Shown piece by piece: positions 34,042 to 43,900 of a DNA stretch of 64,000 bases. The stretch spans positions 1 through 64,000 of the forward strand of contig CABUQG010000007.1 of assembly GCA_902493535.1 (NCBI GenBank), read 5' to 3'. A model generated the notes under the pieces. It saw only the letters and a list, made by a program, of their open reading frames with translations. It had not been told where the DNA came from and ran no database searches. The DNA is from an uncultured Collinsella sp. (GTDB lineage Bacteria; Actinomycetota; Coriobacteriia; Coriobacteriales; Coriobacteriaceae). How positions within the stretch are numbered: position 1 is the first letter of the stretch; every line of letters starts with the position of its first letter. Made by a program: the position numbers and the translations under genes.

Positions 34042-35247
34042 ATGAGCGGACTGATTATCGATAGCGAAGCCTGTGTCGGCTGCGGTCGCTGCGTTCGCGC
34101 CTGTGCCTCGGGCGGCATCGTAGTGGAAGGCGAACGACCCAGCCGATGCGCCCGCGTAACCGACGGCTGCATCCTATGCGGTGGGTGCGTCGACGCCTGC
34201 CCTGTCAACGCTATCTCGATCGAGCGTGACGAGGCCGCTGGTGCGGTTGACCTCGATGCGTATCGAGACATTTGGGTATTCGTGCAGACCGACGAGCACG
34301 ATACGGTGACTCCCGTTGCCTATGAACTTATGGGCAAGGGCCGCGAGCTTGCCGATGCTCGTGGCTGCCGTCTGGTGGCACTGGCCGGCATGGGCCCCGA
34401 GGGTTCTCTCGGTGACCTGGAGCATCTGGTTTGCGCGGGCGCCGACGAAGTCCTGGCCTGTCGCGACGAGCGCCTGCGCCAAAACGATGCGGAGGTCTAC
34501 ACCCGCTTGATTTGCGATTTGGTAGCCGAACGCAAACCCGAGGCCATCCTATACGGTGCGACCGCTTTTGGCCGCGAACTGGCACCCGGCGTTGCCGTGC
34601 GTTTGCAGACGGGCCTTACGGCTGACTGCACCGTACTTTCGATGGATACGGAGACGGGACTGCTGCAACAGACGCGTCCGGCGTTTGGCGGCAACCTGAT
34701 GGCCACCATTGTCTGCCCCAATCGTCGTCCCCAGATGGCAACGGTGCGCCCCGGTATCTTTAAGGCTCCCGACTTCGACTACGGCCGTTCCGGCACGATC
34801 ACCCAGGTGATGCTTAAGGAAGACGCCAGGGCTCGTGTCGAGATTTCGATTCCCGCCGAGGAGTGGGGGCAGCAGGCTTCGATCGCCGATGCCGAGCGCC
34901 TGGTCGTGGTGGGTCGCGGCATTGGTTCCAAGAAAAACCTGCCGCTGATGCGAAGGCTTGCCGAGGCTCTGGGAGCCGAGCTTGGTTGCACGCGACCTGT
35001 CGTGGAGGCCGGCTGGTTGGAGTATCGCCATCAGATTGGCCAGACCGGCGTATCGGTTTCGCCCAAGCTTCTCGTGAGTATCGGTGTTTCGGGCGCCATC
35101 CAGCATCTTGCCGGCATCGGTGGGGCGGAGTGCATTATCGCCATCAACGAGGACCCGGATGCCCCCATTTTTGGTGCTGCCCAGTACAAGGTTGTTGGGG
35201 ATGCCGTCGAGGTCGTCGAGGAGCTGCTGGCCCAGCTTGAGCGCTAG
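34042..35247 (+). CDS. etfA: Electron transfer flavoprotein subunit alpha with N-terminal ferredoxin domain
   Basis: A 401-aa EtfA. The N-terminus has two [4Fe-4S] motifs: CVGCGRCVRAC (Cys11, 14, 17, 21) and CILCGGCVDACP. Then comes the EtfA domain with the C-terminal FAD loop VSVSPKLLVSIGVSGAIQH and IIAINEDPDAPIF. EtfA with extra clusters is typical of electron-bifurcating or confurcating EtfAB partners of lactate dehydrogenase. It starts directly after the etfB stop. Its stop overlaps that of the opposing HD-domain gene within the palindrome CTAG. Confidence 0.93.
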   Translation: MSGLIIDSEACVGCGRCVRACASGGIVVEGERPSRCARVTDGCILCGGCVDACPVNAISIERDEAAGAVDLDAYRDIWVFVQTDEHDTVTPVAYELMGKGRELADARGCRLVALAGMGPEGSLGDLEHLVCAGADEVLACRDERLRQNDAEVYTRLICDLVAERKPEAILYGATAFGRELAPGVAVRLQTGLTADCTVLSMDTETGLLQQTRPAFGGNLMATIVCPNRRPQMATVRPGIFKAPDFDYGRSGTITQVMLKEDARARVEISIPAEEWGQQASIADAERLVVVGRGIGSKKNLPLMRRLAEALGAELGCTRPVVEAGWLEYRHQIGQTGVSVSPKLLVSIGVSGAIQHLAGIGGAECIIAINEDPDAPIFGAAQYKVVGDAVEVVEELLAQLER

Positions 35248-36056
35248 GCGCGCGCCAGCCAGTCGCGCATCTCGTCCTTTAGGCGGCTCCAGGTTGCCTG
35301 CGTGGCGGGGTCGGTAAAGGGCCGCGTAATGCCAAAGGGCGCGTCGAGCAGGCGGTAGATATCGCCCTGCTCGCGCGCCAGCGTGCGGCTCGCTGGATAG
35401 ACGAGCTCAAACATAAAGCAGATGAGTCCCACCAGGTAGTCCGCCGGCTCGTTGCGCTCGTCGCGTGCGACGCAGCGGTGCTCGTCAAAGGCGGCAAGTG
35501 TCGGCGACGAGAAACGGCTGCCGAGAAACGTCTTCTCGTCCACCTTGAGGATGGTGTCGACGGTGCTGTCGGCGATGGTGCGCATAATGTCGATCTTGTC
35601 ACCATCGCGCACGATATCGCAGAAGCTTCGCGTGCGCACGTCGAGCTGCGCGGGTAGACGGAAATCGCTGTGATAGGCAATGCTCGCTCGGATGGGCTCA
35701 TCTTCTGCCGGGTCATCGATAAAGTCGCGGATGCTCGTTACGGCGGGTGCATCGGCGGGATTCTCGCCAAAGAGGACCTCGATGCCCAGCGCCGCATGGC
35801 TCATGCTCTCGGCGTCCTTAAAGGTGTCCCAGCGTCGCAGCTGCTCAAAGCGGCCCATATCGTGTAGCAGGCCGCAAAGCCATGCCAGGTCAATATCTTC
35901 TGACGACCAGCCCTGCTCGCGCGCTACGGCATCGCATGCCTCGGCCACGTGGTACGTATGCTCGATTTTGAGCGCGATGCGTGGGTTGGTGGCGTCGTAG
36001 GCATCAGTGTAGCTTTTGAAGGCCGCGCGCGCCCGGTCTCGATCGATAGCTGTCAT
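35244..36056 (-). CDS. HD domain phosphohydrolase
   Basis: A 270-aa metal-dependent HD hydrolase. HTYHVAEACD supplies the first His, LCGLLHDMGRFEQ the HD pair, followed by AYHSD and DGDKIDIMR as further metal ligands. The family acts on nucleotides or cyclic nucleotides; the substrate is unknown. AGGAAG precedes ATG 36056. Convergent with etfA, with a four-base overlap of the stop codons and no room for a terminator between them. Confidence 0.85.
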   Translation of the reverse strand: MTAIDRDRARAAFKSYTDAYDATNPRIALKIEHTYHVAEACDAVAREQGWSSEDIDLAWLCGLLHDMGRFEQLRRWDTFKDAESMSHAALGIEVLFGENPADAPAVTSIRDFIDDPAEDEPIRASIAYHSDFRLPAQLDVRTRSFCDIVRDGDKIDIMRTIADSTVDTILKVDEKTFLGSRFSSPTLAAFDEHRCVARDERNEPADYLVGLICFMFELVYPASRTLAREQGDIYRLLDAPFGITRPFTDPATQATWSRLKDEMRDWLARA

Positions 36057-36182
36057 AATGACTTCCTAAAAAGTTGTGTCTTTCGATCCGGTGGCAATTG
36101 TAGGTGAACTCGGTTGCTGTCGGATGATGATTCTGCCGTGTCGCTACATGCGGTTCGGAGACCTTGTCAGGATGAGAAGCGT

Positions 36183-36875
36183 ATGGTGCTCAAAATCGTT
36201 AGAACCGTCTGGCCAGTGATGCTTACCTATGTTGCAATAGGCGCGCCGTGCGGAATGATCATGGGGCAGACGGGAATGGAACCCTGGATGGTCTTTGCCC
36301 TGAGCAGCACGTTTGTGACGGGCAGCGGCCAGTTTATGATCTGCAATCTTTGGCTGGCGGACGTGCCGGCACCTTCGATTATCGCGAGCGTTGCCGCCAT
36401 CTCCTCGCGTTTTGCACTTTACTCGGCATCGATCGCGCCGCATTTGAGGGGTGCCTCGAAGCGTCAGACGCTGGCTGTTGCCGCGACACTTACCGAGGAG
36501 GCATATGGCATCTCGCTTGCCGAGTTGGTTGAAGGGGAGGATTGGGGCCCGCGCGAGTCCTTTGTGCTCAACGTGATCCTCATCGCAACATGGGGCGTTT
36601 CGTGTACGATGGGCGCCATCGTCGGCGCCGTTGTCGATGTTCCCACCGCCATTGCAGCCTTTGTCTGCACCTCGCTCTTTATCTGCCTGCTCTTTTCGCA
36701 GCGGCTGTCGCGCGGCAACGTTGTCGCGGCGGTTTCGGGCGCGGTGTCCGTCGCCGTATGCAAGTTCTTGGGCCTCGCGAATATTGCCGTGCCGGCAAGC
36801 GTCGTGGCCGGCATTGCCATTGCGTTGGCGTGCGATGCTGTATTTGACGGAAGAGGTGCCCGCGATGCCCGTTAA
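36183..36875 (+). CDS. azlC: AzlC family branched-chain amino acid exporter, large subunit
   Basis: A 230-aa membrane protein of the AzlC family with several hydrophobic segments. AIGAPCGMIMGQTGMEPW and TGSGQFMICNLW are family blocks, as is TEEAYGISL. With AzlD it exports branched-chain amino acids or analogues. ATG 36183 is favoured, with AGGA about ten bases upstream; the frame is open to 36114. The azlD start lies inside its end (11-base overlap). Confidence 0.88.
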   Translation: MVLKIVRTVWPVMLTYVAIGAPCGMIMGQTGMEPWMVFALSSTFVTGSGQFMICNLWLADVPAPSIIASVAAISSRFALYSASIAPHLRGASKRQTLAVAATLTEEAYGISLAELVEGEDWGPRESFVLNVILIATWGVSCTMGAIVGAVVDVPTAIAAFVCTSLFICLLFSQRLSRGNVVAAVSGAVSVAVCKFLGLANIAVPASVVAGIAIALACDAVFDGRGARDAR

Positions 36876-37188
36876 CGAGTTCTTGGTTCTGTGGCTGTCG
36901 TCGTGGGCTGCTATCGCGTTCTTTCGCATCGCGCCGGCGTTCGCCTTGCGCGGGCGGACCCTGTCGCCCCGCATTACCGAGGCCCTGGGCTATATCCCGC
37001 CCGCTGCCTTTGCCGCGCTGGTCGCCAACGACTTGGTGAGCCCCGGCGTGTTCGACACGGGACTCTGGCCTGCCTTGGTTCCCTGGATTGCGGCCGCCGG
37101 CGTCGTGGCGGTGGCAATCAAGACAAAGTCGATGTTGTGGTGCTGCGTTTCGGGCATCGTGTTCTATATCGTTTTGAGCCTCGTATAG
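36865..37188 (+). CDS. azlD: AzlD family branched-chain amino acid exporter, small subunit
   Basis: A 107-aa protein with three to four transmembrane helices, including the family block RITEALGYIPPAAFAALV. It is the small partner of AzlC. The start lies within the azlC end with GAGGTG upstream, so the two are coupled. Position and pairing make the assignment firm, although the family is sequence-variable. Confidence 0.86.
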   Translation: MPVNEFLVLWLSSWAAIAFFRIAPAFALRGRTLSPRITEALGYIPPAAFAALVANDLVSPGVFDTGLWPALVPWIAAAGVVAVAIKTKSMLWCCVSGIVFYIVLSLV

Positions 37189-37329
37189 GAGCAGGACGCG
37201 TTATCGTCCCAGCTTAACGAATCGAATTTCTCACCGAGGCGGTCTGCTTCTTCTGGTACCATGGTCAAACTTTACTGTAGCAAAGCGTGACGTGGGCTTT
37301 TGTTCTGCGTCAGCGGAAATGGGGGTTTC

Positions 37330-38352
37330 ATGGCACAGGAAGCGACCGCCAACGAGCAAAAGAAATTCAAGGTCCCGCGTATCCCGGGCGACATCATGAT
37401 CTATCCGATGATCGTCGGCCTTTTGCTCAATACCTTCTGCCCGCAGGTCTTTGAGGTCGGCGGCTTCTTTACGGCTGCCTGCCGCGGCGGCTCCAACACC
37501 ATCGTTGCCGCGATCTTGCTGTTCGTGGGCGCCGGCATCAGCTTTAAGTCCACGCCGGGCGCCATCAAGACCGGCATCGTCGTGCTGATTCCTAAGCTTG
37601 TAGTGGCAGCCGCGCTGGGTCTGGGCGTCGCGTACTTCTTTAACGATAACTTTTTAGGCCTGAGCTCGGTTTCCATCATCGGCGGCATTACGTTTTGCAA
37701 CATGGCGCTCTATACGGGCATCATGGGCGAGTTCGGCGATGAGTCCGAGCAGGGCGCTGTCGGTATCCTGTTCTTTACGGCCGGCCCCGCCGTCACGATG
37801 ATCATCCTTGGTGTTTCGGGTCTCGCCAACATCCCCGTCGGCACCATCATCGGATCCATCCTGCCGCTCGTTATCGGCATGGTCCTGGGCAACTTGTTCC
37901 CGTTTATCAAGAACCTGCTGGTCCCCGGCGCCAATTCCGCGATCGCCGTTATCGGCTTTCAGCTCGGTGCGTCCATGAGCCTTTCGAGCTTTATCACCGG
38001 CGGTATTTCGGGTATCCTGCTGGGCCTCATCACGCTCTTTATCGTCGGTCCCATTACCTTTGCCTTCGAGCGCTTGTGTGGTGGCAACGGTAAGGCGGCT
38101 GTGGCATGCTCCACCATTGCCGGCACGGCCATGACCACGCCGGTCGCCCTCGCCGAGGTCGCTCCGCGCTATGCCGAGCTTGCGCCCACCGCGTATGCGC
38201 AGATCGCCACCGCCGTCATCATCACGGCAATCATGGCCCCGATTCTGACCGGCTGGGTCGATAAGAAGTTCTGCCAGGGCAAGGAAGACCTGTCGCCTGC
38301 CGGTGTCGAGGCCATCGAGGAGGCTGTCGCGGCCGACATCGATGGCGAGTAG
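37330..38352 (+). CDS. kdgT: 2-keto-3-deoxygluconate permease KdgT
   Basis: A 340-aa integral membrane transporter for 2-keto-3-deoxygluconate, a pectin and uronic acid breakdown product. FKVPRIPGDIMIYPMIVGLLLNTF is the family opening; GGFFTAACRGGSNTIVAAILLF and the GTAMTTPVALAEV region are typical. About ten hydrophobic segments. No other uronate genes are adjacent, so import may feed enzymes coded elsewhere. GGGGGT precedes ATG 37330. Confidence 0.9.
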   Translation: MAQEATANEQKKFKVPRIPGDIMIYPMIVGLLLNTFCPQVFEVGGFFTAACRGGSNTIVAAILLFVGAGISFKSTPGAIKTGIVVLIPKLVVAAALGLGVAYFFNDNFLGLSSVSIIGGITFCNMALYTGIMGEFGDESEQGAVGILFFTAGPAVTMIILGVSGLANIPVGTIIGSILPLVIGMVLGNLFPFIKNLLVPGANSAIAVIGFQLGASMSLSSFITGGISGILLGLITLFIVGPITFAFERLCGGNGKAAVACSTIAGTAMTTPVALAEVAPRYAELAPTAYAQIATAVIITAIMAPILTGWVDKKFCQGKEDLSPAGVEAIEEAVAADIDGE

Positions 38353-38397
38353 CAATCGATACCCATCAATGATTCCGGCGTGCAACTCGCGCCGTTT

Positions 38398-38441
38398 GAG
38401 CGCCCGAACGAGAGCTGTCTTGCAGTGATGTTCGGGCGCTC
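38398..38441 (+). terminator. Terminator-like hairpin after kdgT
   Basis: GAGCGCCCGAAC and GTTCGGGCGCTC form a perfect 12-bp stem around a 20-base loop. The T-run afterwards is poor (TGCTATTATT). Confidence 0.7.
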
Positions 38442-38540
38442 TGCTATTATTCCCCTTACCCCTGCGGAGAAAGGGGCGTTTATTGCCCAGACACGAATCG
38501 GGCGATTCTGACCACTTGGATATTGAAGGGAGGGCGTCTA

Positions 38541-39683
38541 GTGGTTAAGGCACTCAAGATTGAGATATTCCTGCTATGCATGATTGTTCTTATCGGGCTT
38601 GCCGTACGAAGCCGTCGCTCCCTGTTCTCGAGCACCCAGCAGCTTTTGTTTAGCATGCTTGGCTACACCTCTGCCGCGTACATATTATTCGATATGATCT
38701 GGACGCTTTCGGATGGTGTGGACGGCACGTTGGGCATTGCAGCCAACTGGATTTCCAACGCGGTTTCGTTTTCGCTCTTCGCCATCGCGTGTCTCATTTG
38801 GTTTATCTATTCCGAGACGATGCAGGGTTCTCGCCTTGTGACCTCGCGCTATAGGGTGGTGCTTGTAACGTTGCCTACGGCCCTGGTGGTCGTGCTGGCT
38901 TTTACCAGTTACTGGACGCACGCCCTGTTCTATATCGATTCGCAGGGCGTGTATCGTCGCGGCTTTGCCTATATGATCCAGCCCATTGTCAGCTACTGTT
39001 ACGTTATACATACGTCCCTGCATGCGTTTGTGCAATCTCGCAGGGTCGAGAGCCTGCAGACGAAGGCTATCTATCGAACCTTAGCATTTTTCGCCATTCC
39101 GGCCCTGGTGGGCGGTACCTTTCAGATCGTATACTCGGTGCCTGGCCTTTGTGTCGGCATAATGATTAGCATGTTGCTGCTCTATATCATCTGCCAGGAG
39201 CAGCTCATCTCGACCGACCCGTTGACTGGCCTCAACAATCGCAACCGTTTTGAGACCTATATGCTGTCGCTCTTCTCAAATGTGGATCAGGCCGAAGATG
39301 TGTATCTGCTCATGATGGACGCCGACGGCTTTAAGCAGATTAACGATCAGTATGGACATGTGGAGGGTGACCATGCTCTTCAGGTTGTTTCCGCAGTACT
39401 CAAGGACGTCTGTTCGCCGTCCGGCGGCTTTATTGCGCGCTATGGCGGTGATGAGTTCGTCGTACTGCAGAAGGGGGTGACGGAGCACGACATTATCCGC
39501 CTGTGTTCGGCGATCAATAACGAGCTCTCGCGCGCCGAGACGCCCTACTCGCTTCGAATGTCTATCGGCTACGCGCGCTACGGCGATGGGATCAACACGT
39601 GGCAAGAGCTTCTGCGCGCTGCCGATGCGGAGCTCTATCGCATCAAGGACGCCAAAAAGAAATCCGGCATCAAGGTTCGCTAG
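38541..39683 (+). CDS. Membrane-bound diguanylate cyclase (GGDEF)
   Basis: A 380-aa protein: about seven transmembrane helices (residues 1-215), then a GGDEF domain with DPLTGLNNRNRF, the metal/phosphate DADGFKQINDQYGH segment and the active site RYGGDEF (GGDEF at 302-306). The intact signature indicates c-di-GMP synthesis. No RxxD inhibitory site is present five residues before GGDEF, so product feedback may be absent. GTG 38541 has GAAGGGAGGG upstream. The signal sensed by the membrane part is unknown. Confidence 0.9.
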   Translation: MVKALKIEIFLLCMIVLIGLAVRSRRSLFSSTQQLLFSMLGYTSAAYILFDMIWTLSDGVDGTLGIAANWISNAVSFSLFAIACLIWFIYSETMQGSRLVTSRYRVVLVTLPTALVVVLAFTSYWTHALFYIDSQGVYRRGFAYMIQPIVSYCYVIHTSLHAFVQSRRVESLQTKAIYRTLAFFAIPALVGGTFQIVYSVPGLCVGIMISMLLLYIICQEQLISTDPLTGLNNRNRFETYMLSLFSNVDQAEDVYLLMMDADGFKQINDQYGHVEGDHALQVVSAVLKDVCSPSGGFIARYGGDEFVVLQKGVTEHDIIRLCSAINNELSRAETPYSLRMSIGYARYGDGINTWQELLRAADAELYRIKDAKKKSGIKVR

Positions 39684-39726
39684 AAAAAGGGGCGCACGAC
39701 CGTTGCGATGGTCGTGCGCCCCTTTT
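39684..39726. terminator. Terminator after the GGDEF gene
   Basis: GGGGCGCACGACC and GGTCGTGCGCCCC form a perfect 13-bp stem with loop GTTGCGAT, flanked by AAAAA on the left and TTTT on the right, so it can act in both directions. Confidence 0.9.
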
Positions 39727-39873
39727 ACGTTTGTGGGGGCCACCGGCCATAATGCCCAGGCGCGGTGCGGCGAGACGGGCGTCTGCCGCCGCGACTCGGT
39801 ACGAAATCAACGAGAACCAGTGTGCTCCATTAAGCTAAAGTTTGCGAACATCCTCTCTAAAAAGGTGAACTCG

Positions 39874-40809
39874 CTAGGCTTTTTTGGGTTTGTTGACGAT
39901 GATGATGCCGCCGCAGACCAACAGCAGGGCAACGATGACGGTAACGGGGCTCGTGCCAGCGCCCTCGCCGAGCAGCAGCGCGCTCAGCACCACACCAAAG
40001 ACGGGGTTCATAAACCCAAAGACCGAGACGCGGCTGACGGGGTTGACGGCAAGCAGGCGCGACCACAGCGAGTAGGCGACCGCGGAGATAAGCGCCATGT
40101 AGATGATGAGCGCGATGGCGGGGGCAATCGCCGTGGGGGAGAGCGCGCCACCCATCAAAAAGCCGATGGCGGTGAGGACAAGGCCGCCGACCAAGAACTG
40201 CCACCCGGCAAGCAAGACGCCGTCGTGCTCGCGCGAGAAGATGCCAATCAGGCAGGTCGAAAGGGCACCCGCGACGGTGGAGGCTAGGATAAAGCCCTCG
40301 CCATCGAGCCTGAAGCCAAAGGTGCCATCCGCGCCCGAAAGGTTGACGAGCGCGACGCCGGCAAAGCCCAGTGCACAGCCAAGCACCTTGGCCGTATTGA
40401 GCTTCTCGGTGCGAAACGCCAGGGCGGCAAAGAGGATTGCGAGGAAGTTGGCGCTGGCCTCGATGATGGAGCTCGACATGGCGCTGGCGCGCGAGAGGCC
40501 CAGATAGAAAAAGAAGTACTGCCCGATAGTCTGGAAGAGCGACAAGACAAAGATGGGCTTGATGTCGCGAGCCTGCGGAATGAGGGGGCGGCGTTGGGCC
40601 GCACTCATCCCAACGATAACCAGGGCGCCGGCAAGTGTGAAGCGCAAGCCCGCAAAGAGCAGCTGCGAGGCGCTATCGTGCGCTGGGATACCAAAGAGTG
40701 CGTAACCGATCTTAATACAGGGAAAGGCCGATCCCCAGAGTGCACAGCAGACGAGGCAGCCCAGGATGAGTCCGGGCAGGGTGGCGAGATACGGCTTGCG
40801 GCTTTCCAT
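39874..40809 (-). CDS. EamA/DMT family transporter
   Basis: A 311-aa membrane protein with about ten transmembrane helices in two EamA repeats. LWGSAFPCIKIGYALF opens the first and VAYSLWSRLLAVNPVSRVSVFGFMNPVFG belongs to the second. The family exports metabolites such as amino acids; the substrate is unknown. AGGAAGGA precedes ATG 40809; the open frame to 40851 overlaps the upstream terminator and is not used. Confidence 0.88.
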   Translation of the reverse strand: MESRKPYLATLPGLILGCLVCCALWGSAFPCIKIGYALFGIPAHDSASQLLFAGLRFTLAGALVIVGMSAAQRRPLIPQARDIKPIFVLSLFQTIGQYFFFYLGLSRASAMSSSIIEASANFLAILFAALAFRTEKLNTAKVLGCALGFAGVALVNLSGADGTFGFRLDGEGFILASTVAGALSTCLIGIFSREHDGVLLAGWQFLVGGLVLTAIGFLMGGALSPTAIAPAIALIIYMALISAVAYSLWSRLLAVNPVSRVSVFGFMNPVFGVVLSALLLGEGAGTSPVTVIVALLLVCGGIIIVNKPKKA

Positions 40810-40834
40810 GATGTCCTTCCTACATGCGCGAAGC

Positions 40835-40871
40835 AAAAAAGAACCCGCCACCGGATGTGCCGGTGGCGGGT
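40835..40871 (-). terminator. Terminator of purL
   Basis: On the minus strand ACCCGCCACCGG-CACAT-CCGGTGGCGGGT, a perfect 12-bp stem, is followed by TTCTTTTTT. It separates purL from the EamA gene. Confidence 0.9.
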
Positions 40872-40908
40872 GTTGTTACCCGAAGGGATTGTACCCGATG
40901 GGAAAGGT

Positions 40909-43900
40909 TTAAGCGAAGTAGGCCACGCCGCTCTCAAAGATCGGCATGAACTTATCGCCGGGGACATGCTCGGGCACGTTGCGGTACAGATTGTCGCCGC
41001 GACGCTCGGCATGGCCCATCTTGCCCAGGACGCGGCCGTCGGGGCTCGTGATGCCCTCGATGGCGAGTGCGGAGCCGTTGGGGTTGACAGAAAGGTCCAT
41101 GCTGGGCTTGCCGTTCTCGCCCACGTACTGCGTGGCGACCTGGCCGTTGGCGATCAGTTGGGCGAGCACTTCGTCATTGGCGACAAAGCGGCCCTCGCCG
41201 TGGCTGATGGCGACGGTGTAGGGGTCGTCCAGGCTGCACTGCGACAGCCACGGGGACAAGTTGGACGAGATGCGGGTGCGCACCAGACGGCTCTGGTGGC
41301 GACCGATGGTGTTGAACGTCAACGTGGGCGCATCGGGCGTGGCGTCGACGATGTCGCCGTAGGGCACCAGGCCGAGCTTGATCAGGGCCTGGAAGCCGTT
41401 GCAGATGCCCAGCATCAGGCCATCGCGGGCCTTGAGCAGGTTGCGGACTGCCTCGGTGACCTCGGGAGCGCGGAAGAACGCCGTGATGAACTTGGCAGAG
41501 CCGTCGGGCTCGTCGCCGCCCGAGAAGCCGCCGGGGATCATGACGATCTGGCTTGCACGGATGCGGCGGGCAAGCTCGTGGGTGCTCTCGGCGACGGCCT
41601 CGGGCGTGAGGTTGTTGATCACGAAGGTGTCGGCCTCGGCACCGGCGGCACGGAAGGCGCGGGCGCTGTCGTACTCGCAGTTGTTGCCGGGGAACACGGG
41701 GATGATCACGCGCGGGCGGGCGATCTTGGCGCCGCCGTACACGTGGATGTCCTTGGCGCGGAAGTCGATGGTCTCGACCTCGGGGGTCTCGCCGGCGCTG
41801 CGGTAGGCGAAGACGCCCTCGATGCCGCTCTCCCAGGCCTCCTGGAGCTCGGCGAGCTCGATGACCTCGGAGCCGGTGTCGATGACATAGCCCTCGACGG
41901 TGGTGCCCAGGGGCTCGAGAACAATGCCGTCGGCGACTTCGGGCAGCTCGGCGTCCTCGGCGAGCTCGACGATAAAGCTGCCGTAGAGCGGGGTGAAGAG
42001 GCTCTCCACGTCTACATCCTCGGCAAGCTCGATACCGATCTGGTTACCGACGCACATCTTAAAGAGGCTCTCGGCGCCGCAGCCGTAGCCGGGCGTGGAG
42101 ATGGCCAGGGCGTTGCCGGTAGCAGTGAGCGCCTCGACGGCGTCAAACGCGGAGTGCAGCTGCTGAGCGTCGGGACGGTAGTCCTCGCCATAGGTAGCGG
42201 GGGCGATGCGGACGACGCGGTGCGTGAGGCCCTTGAACTCGGGCGAGACGGCACGGGTGGCCCTGCCCACAGCGACGGCGAAGCTGATCAGGGTCGGCGG
42301 AACGTTGAGCTCGCCGGCCTCGTCCTCAAACGAACCGCTCATGGAGTCCTTGCCGCCGATGGCGCCGGCACCCAGGTCGACCTGGGCCATGAGGGCACCC
42401 AGGACGGCAGCCATGGGCTTGCCCCAGCGCTCGGCCTCGGTGCGCAGGCGCTCGAAGTACTCCTGGAAGGAGAGATAGGCGCGCTTGTGCTCAAAGCCGG
42501 CAGCCACGAGCTTGGCGATGGACTCGACCACGGACAGGTAGGCGCCCGCAAACTGGTCGGCCTCCATCAGATAGGGGTTAAAGCCCCATGCCATGGCGCT
42601 CGCCGTGGTGGTCTCGCCGTCCACGGGGAACTTGGCGACCATGGCCGAGCTCGGGGTGAGCTGCGTCTTGCCGCCAAAGGGCATGAGCACGGTTGCGGCA
42701 CCGATGGTGGAGTCGAAGCGCTCGGAAAGGCCCTTGTTGGAAGCGACGTTGAGGTCGGTGACGAGCGAGGTCATGCGTTCAGCGAGCGTGGTGCCGGCCC
42801 AGCTGGGCTGCCACACGCTACGGGCGCACACGTGGGCAACCTGGTGCTTGGGCGCACCGTTGGAGTTGAGGAACTCGCGGGACAGATCGACGATGGCGAC
42901 GCCGTTCCATGCCATGCGCATGCGCGGCTCGGCGGTAACCTCGGCGATAACGGTAGCCTCCAGGTTTTCCTCGGCGGCGTAGCCCATGAACTCCTCGACG
43001 TCACCGTCGGCGACGGCGCAGGCCATACGCTCCTGGGACTCGGAGATGGCGAGCTCGGTGCCGTCCAGGCCGTCGTACTTCTTGGTCACGGTGTCCAGGT
43101 CGACATACAGGCCGTCGGCAAGTTCGCCCACGGCGACCGAGACGCCGCCGGCGCCAAAGTCGTTGCAGCGCTTGATCAGGCGGCAGGCGTCGCCGCGGCG
43201 GAACAGACGCTGCAGTTTGCGCTCGACCGGGGCGTTGCCCTTCTGGACTTCGGCACCCGAGGTCTCGATGGACTCGGTGTTCTGAGTCTTGGAGGAGCCG
43301 GTGGCGCCGCCGATGCCGTCACGGCCGGTGCGGCCGCCCAACAGGATGATCTTGTCGGTGGGGGCGGGGCACTCGCGACGCACGTGGTTTGCCGGGGTAG
43401 CGCCCACGACGGCGCCAACCTCCATGCGCTTGGCCACGTAACCGGGGTGATAGAGTTCGTTGACCTGACCGGTGGCAAGGCCGATCTGGTTGCCGTAGCT
43501 GGAGTAGCCGGCGGCGGCAGTGGTCACGAGCTTGCGCTGCGGCAGCTTACCCTCGAGCGTCTCGGAAACCGGGACGGTGGGGTCACCGGCGCCGGTGACA
43601 CGCATGGCCTGGTACACGTAGCTGCGGCCCGAGAGCGGGTCGCGGATGGCGCCGCCCACGCAGGTGGCGGCACCGCCGAAGGGCTCGATCTCGGTCGGGT
43701 GGTTGTGGGTCTCGTTCTTAAACAGGAACAGCCAGTCCTGGTCCTCGCCATCGACATCGACCTTCACCTTGACGGTGCAGGCGTTGATCTCCTCGGACTC
43801 GTCGACATCGGTCATGACGCCGGTCTTCTTAAGGTACTTGGCGCCGATGGTGCCCATGTCCATGAGGCAGACGGGCTTGGCGTCGCGGCCGAGTTCGTGG

